A DNA stretch of 51,378 nt from Comamonadaceae bacterium (lineage in GTDB: Bacteria > Pseudomonadota > Gammaproteobacteria > Burkholderiales > Burkholderiaceae_C), in assembly GCA_009996515.1 (NCBI GenBank), contig JAACZV010000006.1, positions 150,142 through 201,519 on the forward strand. The letters run 5' to 3'. The notes beneath the pieces are model-generated. The model saw only the letters and a list, made by a program, of their open reading frames with translations. It ran no database searches and had not been told where the DNA came from. The position numbers and the translations under genes were made by a program. Positions within the stretch are counted from its first letter, which is position 1. Each line of letters starts with the position of its first letter. Of the stretch, positions 43,776-51,031 are shown piece after piece.

Positions 43776-44165
43776 ATGAACGCTGAACACCCGCCCCGCT
43801 TCGACACCCCGTCTCTGCTCGACCTCCTGGCGCGGGCCTCGGAGGCCGAGCTGGATGCGCTGGACTTCGGCATCATCGGTTTCGACGCCGGCGGTGTGGT
43901 CACGCAGTACAACGCCCACGAGTCCAGGGCCGCGGGCCTGTCGCCGGCCCGGGTGCTGGGTCACCCGCTGTTCACCGTGGTGGCCCCCTGCATGAACAAT
44001 TTCATGGTGGCGCAGCGCTTCGAAGATGCCCAGGCCCAGGGCGAGCCGCTGGACGCCACCATCGACTACGTGCTGACGCTGCGCATGCGCCCCGTCAAGG
44101 TCAAGCTGAGGCTGTTGTACGCCCCCGCGATCGCCACACGCTACGTGGTGGTGCAGCGCTCATGA
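43776..44165 (+). CDS. pyp: photoactive yellow protein
   Basis: A 129-residue PAS-fold blue-light receptor of the PYP family. Residues that hold p-coumaric acid in Halorhodospira PYP are kept: Cys72 (VAPC, equal to Cys69), Tyr45 (QYNA, equal to Tyr42) and Glu49 (equal to Glu46). Thr50 and Arg52 are replaced by Ala and Leu, which may shift the absorption maximum or photocycle speed. ALDFGIIGFD, followed by PVKVKLRLL and YVVVQR, matches the fold throughout. It overlaps the diguanylate cyclase start by four bases. No tyrosine ammonia lyase or coumarate ligase gene is in the window. Confidence 0.92.
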   Translation: MNAEHPPRFDTPSLLDLLARASEAELDALDFGIIGFDAGGVVTQYNAHESRAAGLSPARVLGHPLFTVVAPCMNNFMVAQRFEDAQAQGEPLDATIDYVLTLRMRPVKVKLRLLYAPAIATRYVVVQRS

Positions 44166-45463
44166 GCGCCGGCCTGGAGGAGGAGCACGAGGCGCTGCTG
44201 CAGTTCCTCTACATGGCCCCGGTCGGCCTGGTGCAGACGCGGCATGACGGCGAGGTGCTGATGATCAACCCGCTCTGCGCGCAGTTGCTGATGCCGTTGT
44301 CGCGCGACGGGGGCCTGTCCAATCTTTTCAGCGCGCTGGGCGATGTGGCGCCCGACCTGAGGCACCGCGTGGCGCAGTTCGACGCGCCGCACGGCATGGT
44401 CTGCGATTCGCTGCAGATACAGCTGAGCCGCGGGCAGTCCGGCGACCGGGAGCCGCGCATCCTGTCGCTCAGCCTGCTCAAGCTCGATGCCGAGCGGCTG
44501 ATGGGGCTGCTGAGCGATGTCACGCAGTCCGTCAAGCGCGACCGCGCGCTGCGCCAGAGCCAGGCCTGGATCCACAGCATCGTCACCGGCATCTCCGACT
44601 ACGCCCTGCTGTCTCTGGACGAGCAAGGCCGGATACGGGACTGGAACCCGGCGGTGGAGCGCATGACCGGCTACAGCGGCGCGGCCCTGGTGGGCCAGCC
44701 GTTCTCCAGGTTCTATCCCGCCGACGCGGTACCCGCCGGCCGGCTGCAGGACCGGCTCCACGAGGCGGACGCCAACGGCTGGAGCCTGGATGAGGGCTGG
44801 CGCCTGCGCGCCGATGGCTCGCGCTACTGGGGCAGCTGCCTGATCGCGCCGCTGCACGGCCCGGGCGAGGAGCAGCCGGATGAGCGCGCCTACAGCCTGA
44901 TCCTGAGGGACATCTCCGACCGGCGCGCCGCCAACGAGGAGATACGCCGCTCGCTGACCTGCGATCACCTGACGGGGCTGCTCAATCGCCGCGCGTTCTT
45001 CGACGCGGCAGAGCCGGAGCTGCAGCGCTGGCGGCGCCGCCCGCGTCCGCTGGCGCTGGTGATGGTGGACGCCGACCACTTCAAGCAGGTCAACGACCGC
45101 CACGGCCATGCGGCCGGCGACGCCGTGCTGCGCCATCTCGCCGCGGGCATGCGCGCCACCTTCCGCGCGATGGATCTGATCGCCCGCATGGGCGGCGAGG
45201 AGTTCGCGGTGCTGCTGCCCGACACGACGGCCGAAGGCGCGCAATCGGTGGCCCAGCGGCTGTGCGAGCGCATCGCCCGCCAGCAGGTCGACGTCGACGG
45301 GCAGACGATCAGCTACACCGTCAGTGCCGGCGTCAGCGCAATGGATGCGGATGTGGCCGATCTCGAAAGCCTGCTGAAGCGGGCCGACGAAGCGCTCTAC
45401 CGCGCCAAGGCCGGCGGCCGCAATCGCGTGGAACTGTGGTGCGCCGGGCCTGCGGCCCGCTGA
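44162..45463 (+). CDS. PAS-PAS-GGDEF diguanylate cyclase
   Basis: A 433-residue soluble protein with PAS-like regions at about 8-125 and 133-258 and a C-terminal GGDEF domain (265-425). The active site is GGEEF (344-348) with the metal Asp in VMVDADHFK. An inhibitory I-site RAMD (335-338) sits exactly five residues upstream, so product inhibition is expected. It is translationally coupled to pyp (ATGA), which argues that the photoreceptor controls cyclase activity through direct contact, perhaps with the PAS domains. The first PAS is PYP-unlike and has no Cys at the chromophore position. Confidence 0.93.
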   Translation: MSAGLEEEHEALLQFLYMAPVGLVQTRHDGEVLMINPLCAQLLMPLSRDGGLSNLFSALGDVAPDLRHRVAQFDAPHGMVCDSLQIQLSRGQSGDREPRILSLSLLKLDAERLMGLLSDVTQSVKRDRALRQSQAWIHSIVTGISDYALLSLDEQGRIRDWNPAVERMTGYSGAALVGQPFSRFYPADAVPAGRLQDRLHEADANGWSLDEGWRLRADGSRYWGSCLIAPLHGPGEEQPDERAYSLILRDISDRRAANEEIRRSLTCDHLTGLLNRRAFFDAAEPELQRWRRRPRPLALVMVDADHFKQVNDRHGHAAGDAVLRHLAAGMRATFRAMDLIARMGGEEFAVLLPDTTAEGAQSVAQRLCERIARQQVDVDGQTISYTVSAGVSAMDADVADLESLLKRADEALYRAKAGGRNRVELWCAGPAAR

Positions 45464-45515
45464 TCCCGGGTGCCAGCAGGCGGCGCCTGGCGCGCGCCGC
45501 CGGCTGAGCACGTCG

Positions 45516-46829
45516 TCAGGGCGCCGGCCGCCCGGGCAGGCCTTCATCGACGCCGCCCGACAGGCTGCGCAGGAAGGCGACGATCTGGCGCGACTCCTCG
45601 TCGTCGAGGCGGATGGCCAGGCGCCCGGCACTGGGCTTGCCGCCCGGCGCCAGTTCGCTCGTGCCCGCCGCGGCCGGCGGCGAGCGGCGGTAATGCGCCA
45701 GCACCTCGTCCAGCGTCTTCAGCTGGCCGCCATGCATATAGGGCGGGCGCAGCGCCACGTTGCGCAGCCCCGGTGTCCTGAAGGCGCCCTCCATGCCGGG
45801 ATCGTCGGCAGCCACGAAGCGCAGCTCGCCGCAGGCGGCCGCGTCGGCATCGCTGTAGCGGCCCAGGCAGTTGAACTCGTCCGCCTGCACGCGGGCGATG
45901 GCGGCCGCCCGGCCCCGGTCGGGCTGGCCCGGCAGCCGCGGCGGCACGCCGGTGTTGTGGAAATGCTGGTCGCTGAACAGCGGGCCGTTGTGGCAGGTCG
46001 CGCACTGGGCCTTGCCGATGAACAGCCGCAGGCCGCGCACCTCGTCCGGCGTCAGCAGCTGGCGGCCGGCGGCATCGCCGCTCTCGACGGCACGCACATA
46101 GCCGTCGAAGCGGGACGGCCCGGAGGCCAGCGTCCGCTCATAGGCCGCCACCGCCTTGCCCAGGTTGGCGAACACCCGGTTCACCGCGTCGCGCTGCGCC
46201 TCGCTCATGCGCTCCCAGGCCTGGCGCTGCTCCGGCGTGCCGACCGGGCTGGCGTCGTCGGGCAGGCCCGCCAGCGGCGGGAACGCGCCGAACACCTGCT
46301 CGTACGGGGCCCGGTGATGGGCGTGCAGCTGCCGGGCGATGCGGGTGCGGTTGCTGCCGTGCTCGGCGCCGTCCTCCAGCGGCCCCAGCGCCTGCGACCA
46401 GAGGCTGTCCTTGCGCCCGTCCCAGAACAGCCAGGGGCTGCGGGCCGCGTCGGCGATGGGCATGGTGCGGCGCGCGCCGTCGGCGATGCCGCGCCCCACC
46501 GGTCGGCCGTCCTGGAACTGGCGCCCGGGGTCGTGGCAGCTGGCGCAGGACACCCGGCCGTCGCGCGACAGCCTCGCATCGAAGAACAGCGCCCGGCCCA
46601 GCCGGGCGGCCTCGGGGCGGTCCGCCACGGCATTGCCGGGGTCGGGCGGCAGCGCGCCCAGCCGGTCCAGCCGCATCCCCGCCAGCACGGCGAGCTCCGC
46701 GGCGGACCAGCCGTCGTCGCGGCCGCGGCTCCAGCCAAAGCCCGCCAGCACCGGCAGCAGCGCGGCCAGGACGATCCAGGCCCAGCGGCGGCCCGGCATG
46801 CGCCGCGGCGTCGGGCGGCGCGCCGTCAC
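45516..46829 (-). CDS. di-haem cytochrome c peroxidase family protein
   Basis: A 437-residue exported protein of the CCP/MauG family. A signal anchor (WAWIVLAALLPVLAGFGW) follows a basic N-terminus. Two haem c sites are present, CASCH (95-99) and CATCH, with RTPGLRNVALRPPYMHGG as the C-terminal signature. The start is taken as GTG at 46829, because it overlaps the YtkA-like gene stop as GTGA; the ATG at 46799 is an alternative. It reduces peroxides or carries out a related oxidation in the periplasm. It is the last gene of a three-gene operon. Confidence 0.9.
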   Translation of the reverse strand: MTARRPTPRRMPGRRWAWIVLAALLPVLAGFGWSRGRDDGWSAAELAVLAGMRLDRLGALPPDPGNAVADRPEAARLGRALFFDARLSRDGRVSCASCHDPGRQFQDGRPVGRGIADGARRTMPIADAARSPWLFWDGRKDSLWSQALGPLEDGAEHGSNRTRIARQLHAHHRAPYEQVFGAFPPLAGLPDDASPVGTPEQRQAWERMSEAQRDAVNRVFANLGKAVAAYERTLASGPSRFDGYVRAVESGDAAGRQLLTPDEVRGLRLFIGKAQCATCHNGPLFSDQHFHNTGVPPRLPGQPDRGRAAAIARVQADEFNCLGRYSDADAAACGELRFVAADDPGMEGAFRTPGLRNVALRPPYMHGGQLKTLDEVLAHYRRSPPAAAGTSELAPGGKPSAGRLAIRLDDEESRQIVAFLRSLSGGVDEGLPGRPAP

Positions 46830-47281
46830 GGCCGCTTCAGGCCGTCGCCGGCCATCACCACGTTGAACACCGCCTTGTCGCGCGCGCCGTCCGCATCGAT
46901 GTCCAGGCGCAGGTCCCACCAGCCGGTCATGCTGAACTTCATGCCTTCGATGAGGTAGGTGCCGGAGGCCAGCTCACGGGTCACGCGCGGCTTGGTCGGC
47001 AGCCCGTGGCCATGCTGCGGCATGCCGCCGTCGACGGCGATGCGCGCATGCGTCACCGGCGCGCCATCGGTGTTGGCCAGCTTCAGCGTCCAGCTGTGGA
47101 TCTGGCCGACGGCCGGCCCCTGCGCGGGCGGGACCATCTCGACGACAAAGCGGCCGGTGCTGCTGTGGTGCTTCAGCGAGTAGTCGAGGTCGGTGGGCGG
47201 CGTGCCGCAGCCGGACAGCGACAAGACGGCCGCGAGGGTGGCGGTGGCCAGGGTGGAGGTCAACAGGTAGGGCTTGAACAT
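46826..47281 (-). CDS. YtkA-like lipoprotein
   Basis: A 151-residue lipoprotein with signal LATATLAAVLSLSGC (Cys about 25). The mature domain resembles YtkA/FixH-like immunoglobulin-type modules: WTLKLANTDGAPVTHARIAV, then GGMPQHGHGLPTKP with a His/Met-rich loop, and FSMTGWWDLRLDI. The MPQHGHG loop could bind copper. It overlaps the peroxidase gene by four bases, so the two probably act together in the periplasm. Confidence 0.8.
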   Translation of the reverse strand: MFKPYLLTSTLATATLAAVLSLSGCGTPPTDLDYSLKHHSSTGRFVVEMVPPAQGPAVGQIHSWTLKLANTDGAPVTHARIAVDGGMPQHGHGLPTKPRVTRELASGTYLIEGMKFSMTGWWDLRLDIDADGARDKAVFNVVMAGDGLKRP

Positions 47282-47334
47282 GGTGTGGGTGCTCCAGATG
47301 GAGGGTGGGTGGGGAAGGGGGTCGCCTGCGCGGC

Positions 47335-47694
47335 CTAGGCGCGGGCCGCGTCGATGAGGCGCTGCAGGTCGGCGGGAATGGGCAGGGGCTTCCAGCCCGG
47401 CACGTCGGCGCCACCCGTGTTGCCGGGCGGCACGGCGCCCCAGGGCGTCAGCAGCGCGGCGGCGGCGATGCGCCAGAGCTGGCTCAAGGCCTCGCCCGCA
47501 TGGCGCCGGCGCAGTGCCCAGGCCAGCATGGCCACATGCACACGCACATGCTCGCGGGTGCTGGCCTGGCCCAGCACATGGGCCCGCTCCAGATGCCGGA
47601 AGGCCGTGGTGGGCGCGCCGAGCGCCTCGTGGAAGCGCGCGGCGCCGAGTTCGTTCGAGACGGGAAGGCGTATGCGCCTGGCAAAGGAAGTCAT
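47335..47694 (-). CDS. DUF3703-like cytoplasmic protein
   Basis: A 119-residue protein with no signal peptide. FHEALGAPTTAFRHLERAHVLGQ and HVRVHVAMLAWALRRR match the histidine-rich helical region of DUF3703 proteins, quoted here in parts under 20 residues each: TTAFRHLERAHVLGQ and EHVRVHVAMLAWALRRR. WRIAAAALLTPWGAVPPGNTG is also typical. CAGGAG precedes the ATG at 47694. First gene of the peroxidase operon. These genes often travel with metal-response functions; the role is unknown. Confidence 0.75.
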   Translation of the reverse strand: MTSFARRIRLPVSNELGAARFHEALGAPTTAFRHLERAHVLGQASTREHVRVHVAMLAWALRRRHAGEALSQLWRIAAAALLTPWGAVPPGNTGGADVPGWKPLPIPADLQRLIDAARA

Positions 47695-47782
47695 CTGGCA
47701 CTCCTGGGTTGAAGGTTGGGGTGGCGGGTGGGCTGTTGCCGGGAGCGGACTGTGGGCATGCGCCGTGCGGCCCGACAGCGCG

Positions 47783-47960
47783 GCGCGACCTGTGGTCGCA
47801 AAGCGTCCGGCAGCGGTCGTTTGCGGCGACCGAACGGGAGCCCGCGCCGAGGCCGCATCCGGCCGCCGCGCGGGGCGGCGGAGCTGGGCAGGCGGCCGGC
47901 GCCGTTCGGTCGACCGGACCGCCCCTTCCCGCCTGGGGCGCGACCACTCGTCGCAAAGCG
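47783..47960. promoter_or_regulatory. three palindromes between the peroxidase operon and the metallothionein-like gene
   Basis: GCGAC-N5-GTCGC followed by AAAGCG occurs twice: at 47783-47805 (GCGCGACCTGTGGTCGCAAAG...) and 47938-47960, where 19 of 23 bases are identical and only the central four differ. A third palindrome, CGGTCG-TTTGCGG-CGACCG, is at 47814-47832. They fill the 344-bp divergent gap and look like operators for one regulator acting on both transcripts. Confidence 0.55.
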
Positions 47961-48038
47961 CTGCCGGCAGCGCCAGGCCGGGCGGCACAGTCAACCCATC
48001 GACGACATCCCGTCGGCGATCAACCCAGGAGATCGACC

Positions 48039-48191
48039 ATGAACGACACCCAGACCTCTCAAGCCTGCCGCTGCAACGACTGCCCCGGCACGGGCTGCAA
48101 CTGCGGCTGCCAGGCCAAGCCGGCGCAGCCGTCCTGCGCCTGCGGGCCGCAATGCCGCTGCGGCCCGGCCTGCGCCTGCACCAAGTCCTGA
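48039..48191 (+). CDS. cysteine-rich metallothionein-like protein
   Basis: A 50-residue protein with 12 cysteines and no histidine. The N-terminal half has CRCNDC and CNCGC, the C-terminal half CACGPQCRCGPACAC. The CxC and CxxxC spacing is that of a metal-thiolate cluster protein, in two groups of six separated by QAKPAQPS. It has no aromatic residues. CAGGAG lies 7 bp before the ATG. It does not look like SmtA-type bacterial metallothioneins, which carry histidine and zinc-finger-like parts. It is divergent from the peroxidase/YtkA/DUF3703 operon. Confidence 0.8.
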   Translation: MNDTQTSQACRCNDCPGTGCNCGCQAKPAQPSCACGPQCRCGPACACTKS

Positions 48192-48310
48192 GCCGGCCGC
48201 CCCGGCCCGGCCACGCCCGAGTCGACGCCTACCGCGTCGACTCGATTGGCGGATGCCGCACCTGGCCGTAGAGTGACCGGCCGCCCCCTCACGAGCCCCC
48301 CGCGCCTCCC

Positions 48311-49363
48311 ATGACGCCCTCCGCCCCAACGGTCCCGCCCCGTGGCCTGCTGCAGATCCTGCTGATCGCCGCCGCCCTGTGGGCCCTCGCCGCCGTCCTG
48401 CTGTTCCTCGTCGTGCCGGGCATCGAGACCCTGCCCAGGGTGCTGATGTTCTCCGAGTGCGTGGGGCTGACCATGGTCGTCGTGGCGATGTTCCTGCACC
48501 GCAACCAGCATTTCTCCCGCTTCAAGCCGGCCTGGCGCTGGCTGTTCAGAGGCCTGATCGCCATCCCGGCGGGCTACTTCATCGGCCACCAGATCGCCTT
48601 CCTGCTGCTGGGCGAGCCCATGCAGATGGTCGGCCACCGCGCCATCAGCTTCATCCCCATCCTCTTCACCATCCTGGTGGGCGGCTTCGGCCTGCATTAC
48701 TACGCCACCCGCGAGCAGCTGGCGTCGGAAGCGGCGCAGCGCGCCGAGGCGCAGCGGCTGGCCGTCGAGTCCCAGCTGCGCCTGCTGCGCACCCAGCTCG
48801 AGCCGCACATGCTGTTCAACACGCTGGCCAACGTGCGCTCGCTGGTGCGGGAAGACGCCGGCCGCGCCGAGGCCATGATCGACCAGCTCATCGTCTACCT
48901 GCGCAGTGCATTGATCGCCTCGCAGACCGATGCCGTGGCGCTGAGCCGCGAGTTCGCGCAGGTGCGCGCCTACCTGGACATCATGGCGCTGCGCATGGGC
49001 GCGCGGCTGAGCTACCGGCTCAGCCTGCCCCAGGAGCTGGAGGACTTGCTGGTGCCGCCCATGCTGCTGCAGCCGCTGGTCGAGAACGCCATCAAGCATG
49101 GCCTGGAGCCCAAGGTCGGCGGCGGCAGCATCGAGGTGGAGGCGCTGCGCCAGGATGCCTTCATCGAGCTGCGCGTGCGCGACAGCGGCCTGGGCCTGCC
49201 CGCGGACGGCGACCTCGCCCCGCCAGGCCCGGCGACCAGCACCAGCTACGGCCTGCAGCATGTGCGCGACCGGCTGCACGTGACCTATGGCCAGGCGGCG
49301 GAGCTGCGCCTGGAACGGCGCCTGCCGGCCGGCGTCAACGCCGTGATCCGCATCCCGTGCTGA
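48311..49363 (+). CDS. LytS/YehU-type sensor histidine kinase
   Basis: A 350-residue membrane kinase. Four hydrophobic helices occupy about residues 12-135, followed by a short coiled coil (QLASEAAQRAEAQRLAVE). The phosphoacceptor region is QLEPHMLFNTLANVRSL, the His_kinase-family variant of LxPHFLFN. The ATPase part has LQPLVENAIKHGLEP and VRDSGLGLP, followed by YGLQHVRDRL. It is followed after 28 bp by the LytTR regulator. The stimulus is unknown. Confidence 0.93.
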   Translation: MTPSAPTVPPRGLLQILLIAAALWALAAVLLFLVVPGIETLPRVLMFSECVGLTMVVVAMFLHRNQHFSRFKPAWRWLFRGLIAIPAGYFIGHQIAFLLLGEPMQMVGHRAISFIPILFTILVGGFGLHYYATREQLASEAAQRAEAQRLAVESQLRLLRTQLEPHMLFNTLANVRSLVREDAGRAEAMIDQLIVYLRSALIASQTDAVALSREFAQVRAYLDIMALRMGARLSYRLSLPQELEDLLVPPMLLQPLVENAIKHGLEPKVGGGSIEVEALRQDAFIELRVRDSGLGLPADGDLAPPGPATSTSYGLQHVRDRLHVTYGQAAELRLERRLPAGVNAVIRIPC

Positions 49364-49391
49364 GCCCCACCCCGTCGTCCAGGAGACCGAC

Positions 49392-50198
49392 ATGCCAGAG
49401 ACCCGCGGCCCGACCGCCGTCATCGCCGAGGACGAGCCCCTGCTCGCCCGCACGCTGCGCCGCCTGCTGGAGCAGGCCTGGCCCGAGCTGCACATCGCCG
49501 CCGTGGCGGAGGACGGCCTGCAGGCCACGGAGCTGGCACTGAGCCATGCGCCGGACATCATGTTCCTGGACATCAAGATGCCGGGCCGCAACGGCATCGA
49601 GGTGGCGGAGGCCGTCGCGGACGAATGGCCGGAGGGGCTGGCCGAGCCGCTGTTCGTCTTCATCACGGCCTACGACGCCTATGCGGTCCCGGCCTTCGAG
49701 CGCGCCGCCGTCGACTACCTGCTCAAGCCCGCGACACCGGAGCGGCTGGAGCAGACCGTGCGGCGCCTGAAGACGCGGCTGGGCGAGCGCGCGCCCCTGC
49801 CGGGCGCCGGCGACATGGCCCAGGTCATGCAGCGCCTGCAGTCCATGACGGCCGCCCCCGAGGCGCCGCGGGAGCGCATCAAGGTCATACGCGCCGGCGT
49901 GGGCAACACCGTGCGCATGATCCCGGTGTCCGAGGTGGTCTGCTTCGAAGCGACCGACAAATACGTCAACGTCGTCACCGCGGGCGGCGAGGCGCTGGTC
50001 CGGATGAGCCTGCGCGAGCTGATGGCCAGCATCGACTCGACCGACTTCATGCAGGTCCACCGCGGCATCCTCGTCAACGCCAACGCCATCGTCAGCGCCA
50101 CGCGGGACGAGAACGGCCACTACAGCCTGAACCTGCGCGGCCTGGACCGCCCGTTCAAGGTCAGCCGCGCCTTCAGCCACCTGTTCCGGCCGATGTGA
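49392..50198 (+). CDS. LytTR-family response regulator
   Basis: A 268-residue regulator. The receiver (about 8-125) has the acidic pair in VIAEDEPLL, the phospho-Asp in IMFLDIKMPGRNG, Thr in FITAYDAYA and Lys in DYLLKPATPE. The LytTR DNA-binding domain (about 165-265) includes EVVCFEATDKYVNVVT, then FMQVHRGILVNANAI. CAGGAGA precedes the ATG. It is the partner of the preceding kinase; targets cannot be read from here. Confidence 0.94.
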   Translation: MPETRGPTAVIAEDEPLLARTLRRLLEQAWPELHIAAVAEDGLQATELALSHAPDIMFLDIKMPGRNGIEVAEAVADEWPEGLAEPLFVFITAYDAYAVPAFERAAVDYLLKPATPERLEQTVRRLKTRLGERAPLPGAGDMAQVMQRLQSMTAAPEAPRERIKVIRAGVGNTVRMIPVSEVVCFEATDKYVNVVTAGGEALVRMSLRELMASIDSTDFMQVHRGILVNANAIVSATRDENGHYSLNLRGLDRPFKVSRAFSHLFRPM

Positions 50199-50238
50199 CG
50201 ACGGCCCCGGCGTCGGCCGACACCGAGATCTCGGCGGT

Positions 50239-50255
50239 GGCGGGCATGGCCCGCC
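50239..50255. terminator. hairpin between convergent regulator and pirin genes
   Basis: GGCGGGC-ATG-GCCCGCC has a 7-bp perfect stem and no T tract, in the 63-bp gap between convergent genes. The palindrome CCGAGATCTCGG (50223-50234) lies just before it. Confidence 0.45.
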
Positions 50256-50261
50256 GCCCGG

Positions 50262-50981
50262 CTAGGCGAGGTCAAACCAGAGCCATCTCGCCGCGGTGCG
50301 GGCCGCCACGTCAAGCTGCCTGAGCGTCGACAGCTGCAGGCCGTCGCCGCCACGCAGCTCCAGCGGCTGCGGCTCACCGTCCACCTCGGCCAGCACCACG
50401 CCTTCCAGCACCTGCAGCCAGCCGTAGCGGCCCGCTGGCAGCTGGTGGCGGCAGCGCTCACCCGGCTGGGCCGCCACGGCCCAGATGTCCACCGGCGCAC
50501 GCAGCTGCAGCACGCCGGGCTGCGCCACCGCGCTGGCCACCAGGCGCGGGCCGTTGGTCGCCAGCAGCGCGCCCGGCAGCAGCTGGTAGCGCGGCGGCAG
50601 CTCGTCGGCATTGCCGTGCAGCCAGATCTGGAACAGATGCGTCGGCGTGTCGACCGCCGGGTTGCGCTCCGAATGCCTGACGCCGGTGCCGGCACTGATG
50701 AGCTGCACATCCCCCGCGCCCAGGCGCCCGTGGTGGCCCGCCGAGTCCTGGTGCTCCAGTTCACCGGACAGCATGAAGCTCAGGATCTCGAAATGCTCGT
50801 GGGCATGCTCGGCGAAGCCCGAGCCGCCGGCCACGATGTCCTCGTTGATCACGCGCAGGGCCCGGAAGCCCATGCGCGTCGGGTCGTTGAAGGAGCCGAA
50901 GGAAAACGTGTAGTGCGCCTGCAGCCAGCCCGTCCGGGCCCAGCCGCGCGCCTGCCGGTCGTGGAACACATCGCTGCTCAT
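50262..50981 (-). CDS. pirin family protein
   Basis: A 239-residue bicupin. Metal ligands are in HAHEHFEILSFMLSGELEH and HSERN, following GDVQLISAGTGVR. The start SSDVFHDRQARGW and FSFGSFNDP are YhhW-type pirin hallmarks. Family members bind iron and some have quercetinase activity; a function is not assigned here. The ATG at 50981 is preferred; an in-frame TTG lies at 50996. No operon partner. Confidence 0.92.
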   Translation of the reverse strand: MSSDVFHDRQARGWARTGWLQAHYTFSFGSFNDPTRMGFRALRVINEDIVAGGSGFAEHAHEHFEILSFMLSGELEHQDSAGHHGRLGAGDVQLISAGTGVRHSERNPAVDTPTHLFQIWLHGNADELPPRYQLLPGALLATNGPRLVASAVAQPGVLQLRAPVDIWAVAAQPGERCRHQLPAGRYGWLQVLEGVVLAEVDGEPQPLELRGGDGLQLSTLRQLDVAARTAARWLWFDLA

Positions 50982-51031
50982 CGTCTGCGGCCTCAAGGAG
51001 AGGGGGGTTCTGCGGGCTGCAAGGCTCAGGC

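Noticed and set aside
44162-45463. A PYP domain fused to the cyclase
   Set aside because: The cyclase's own PAS domains lack the chromophore cysteine motif; the PYP is a separate overlapping gene.
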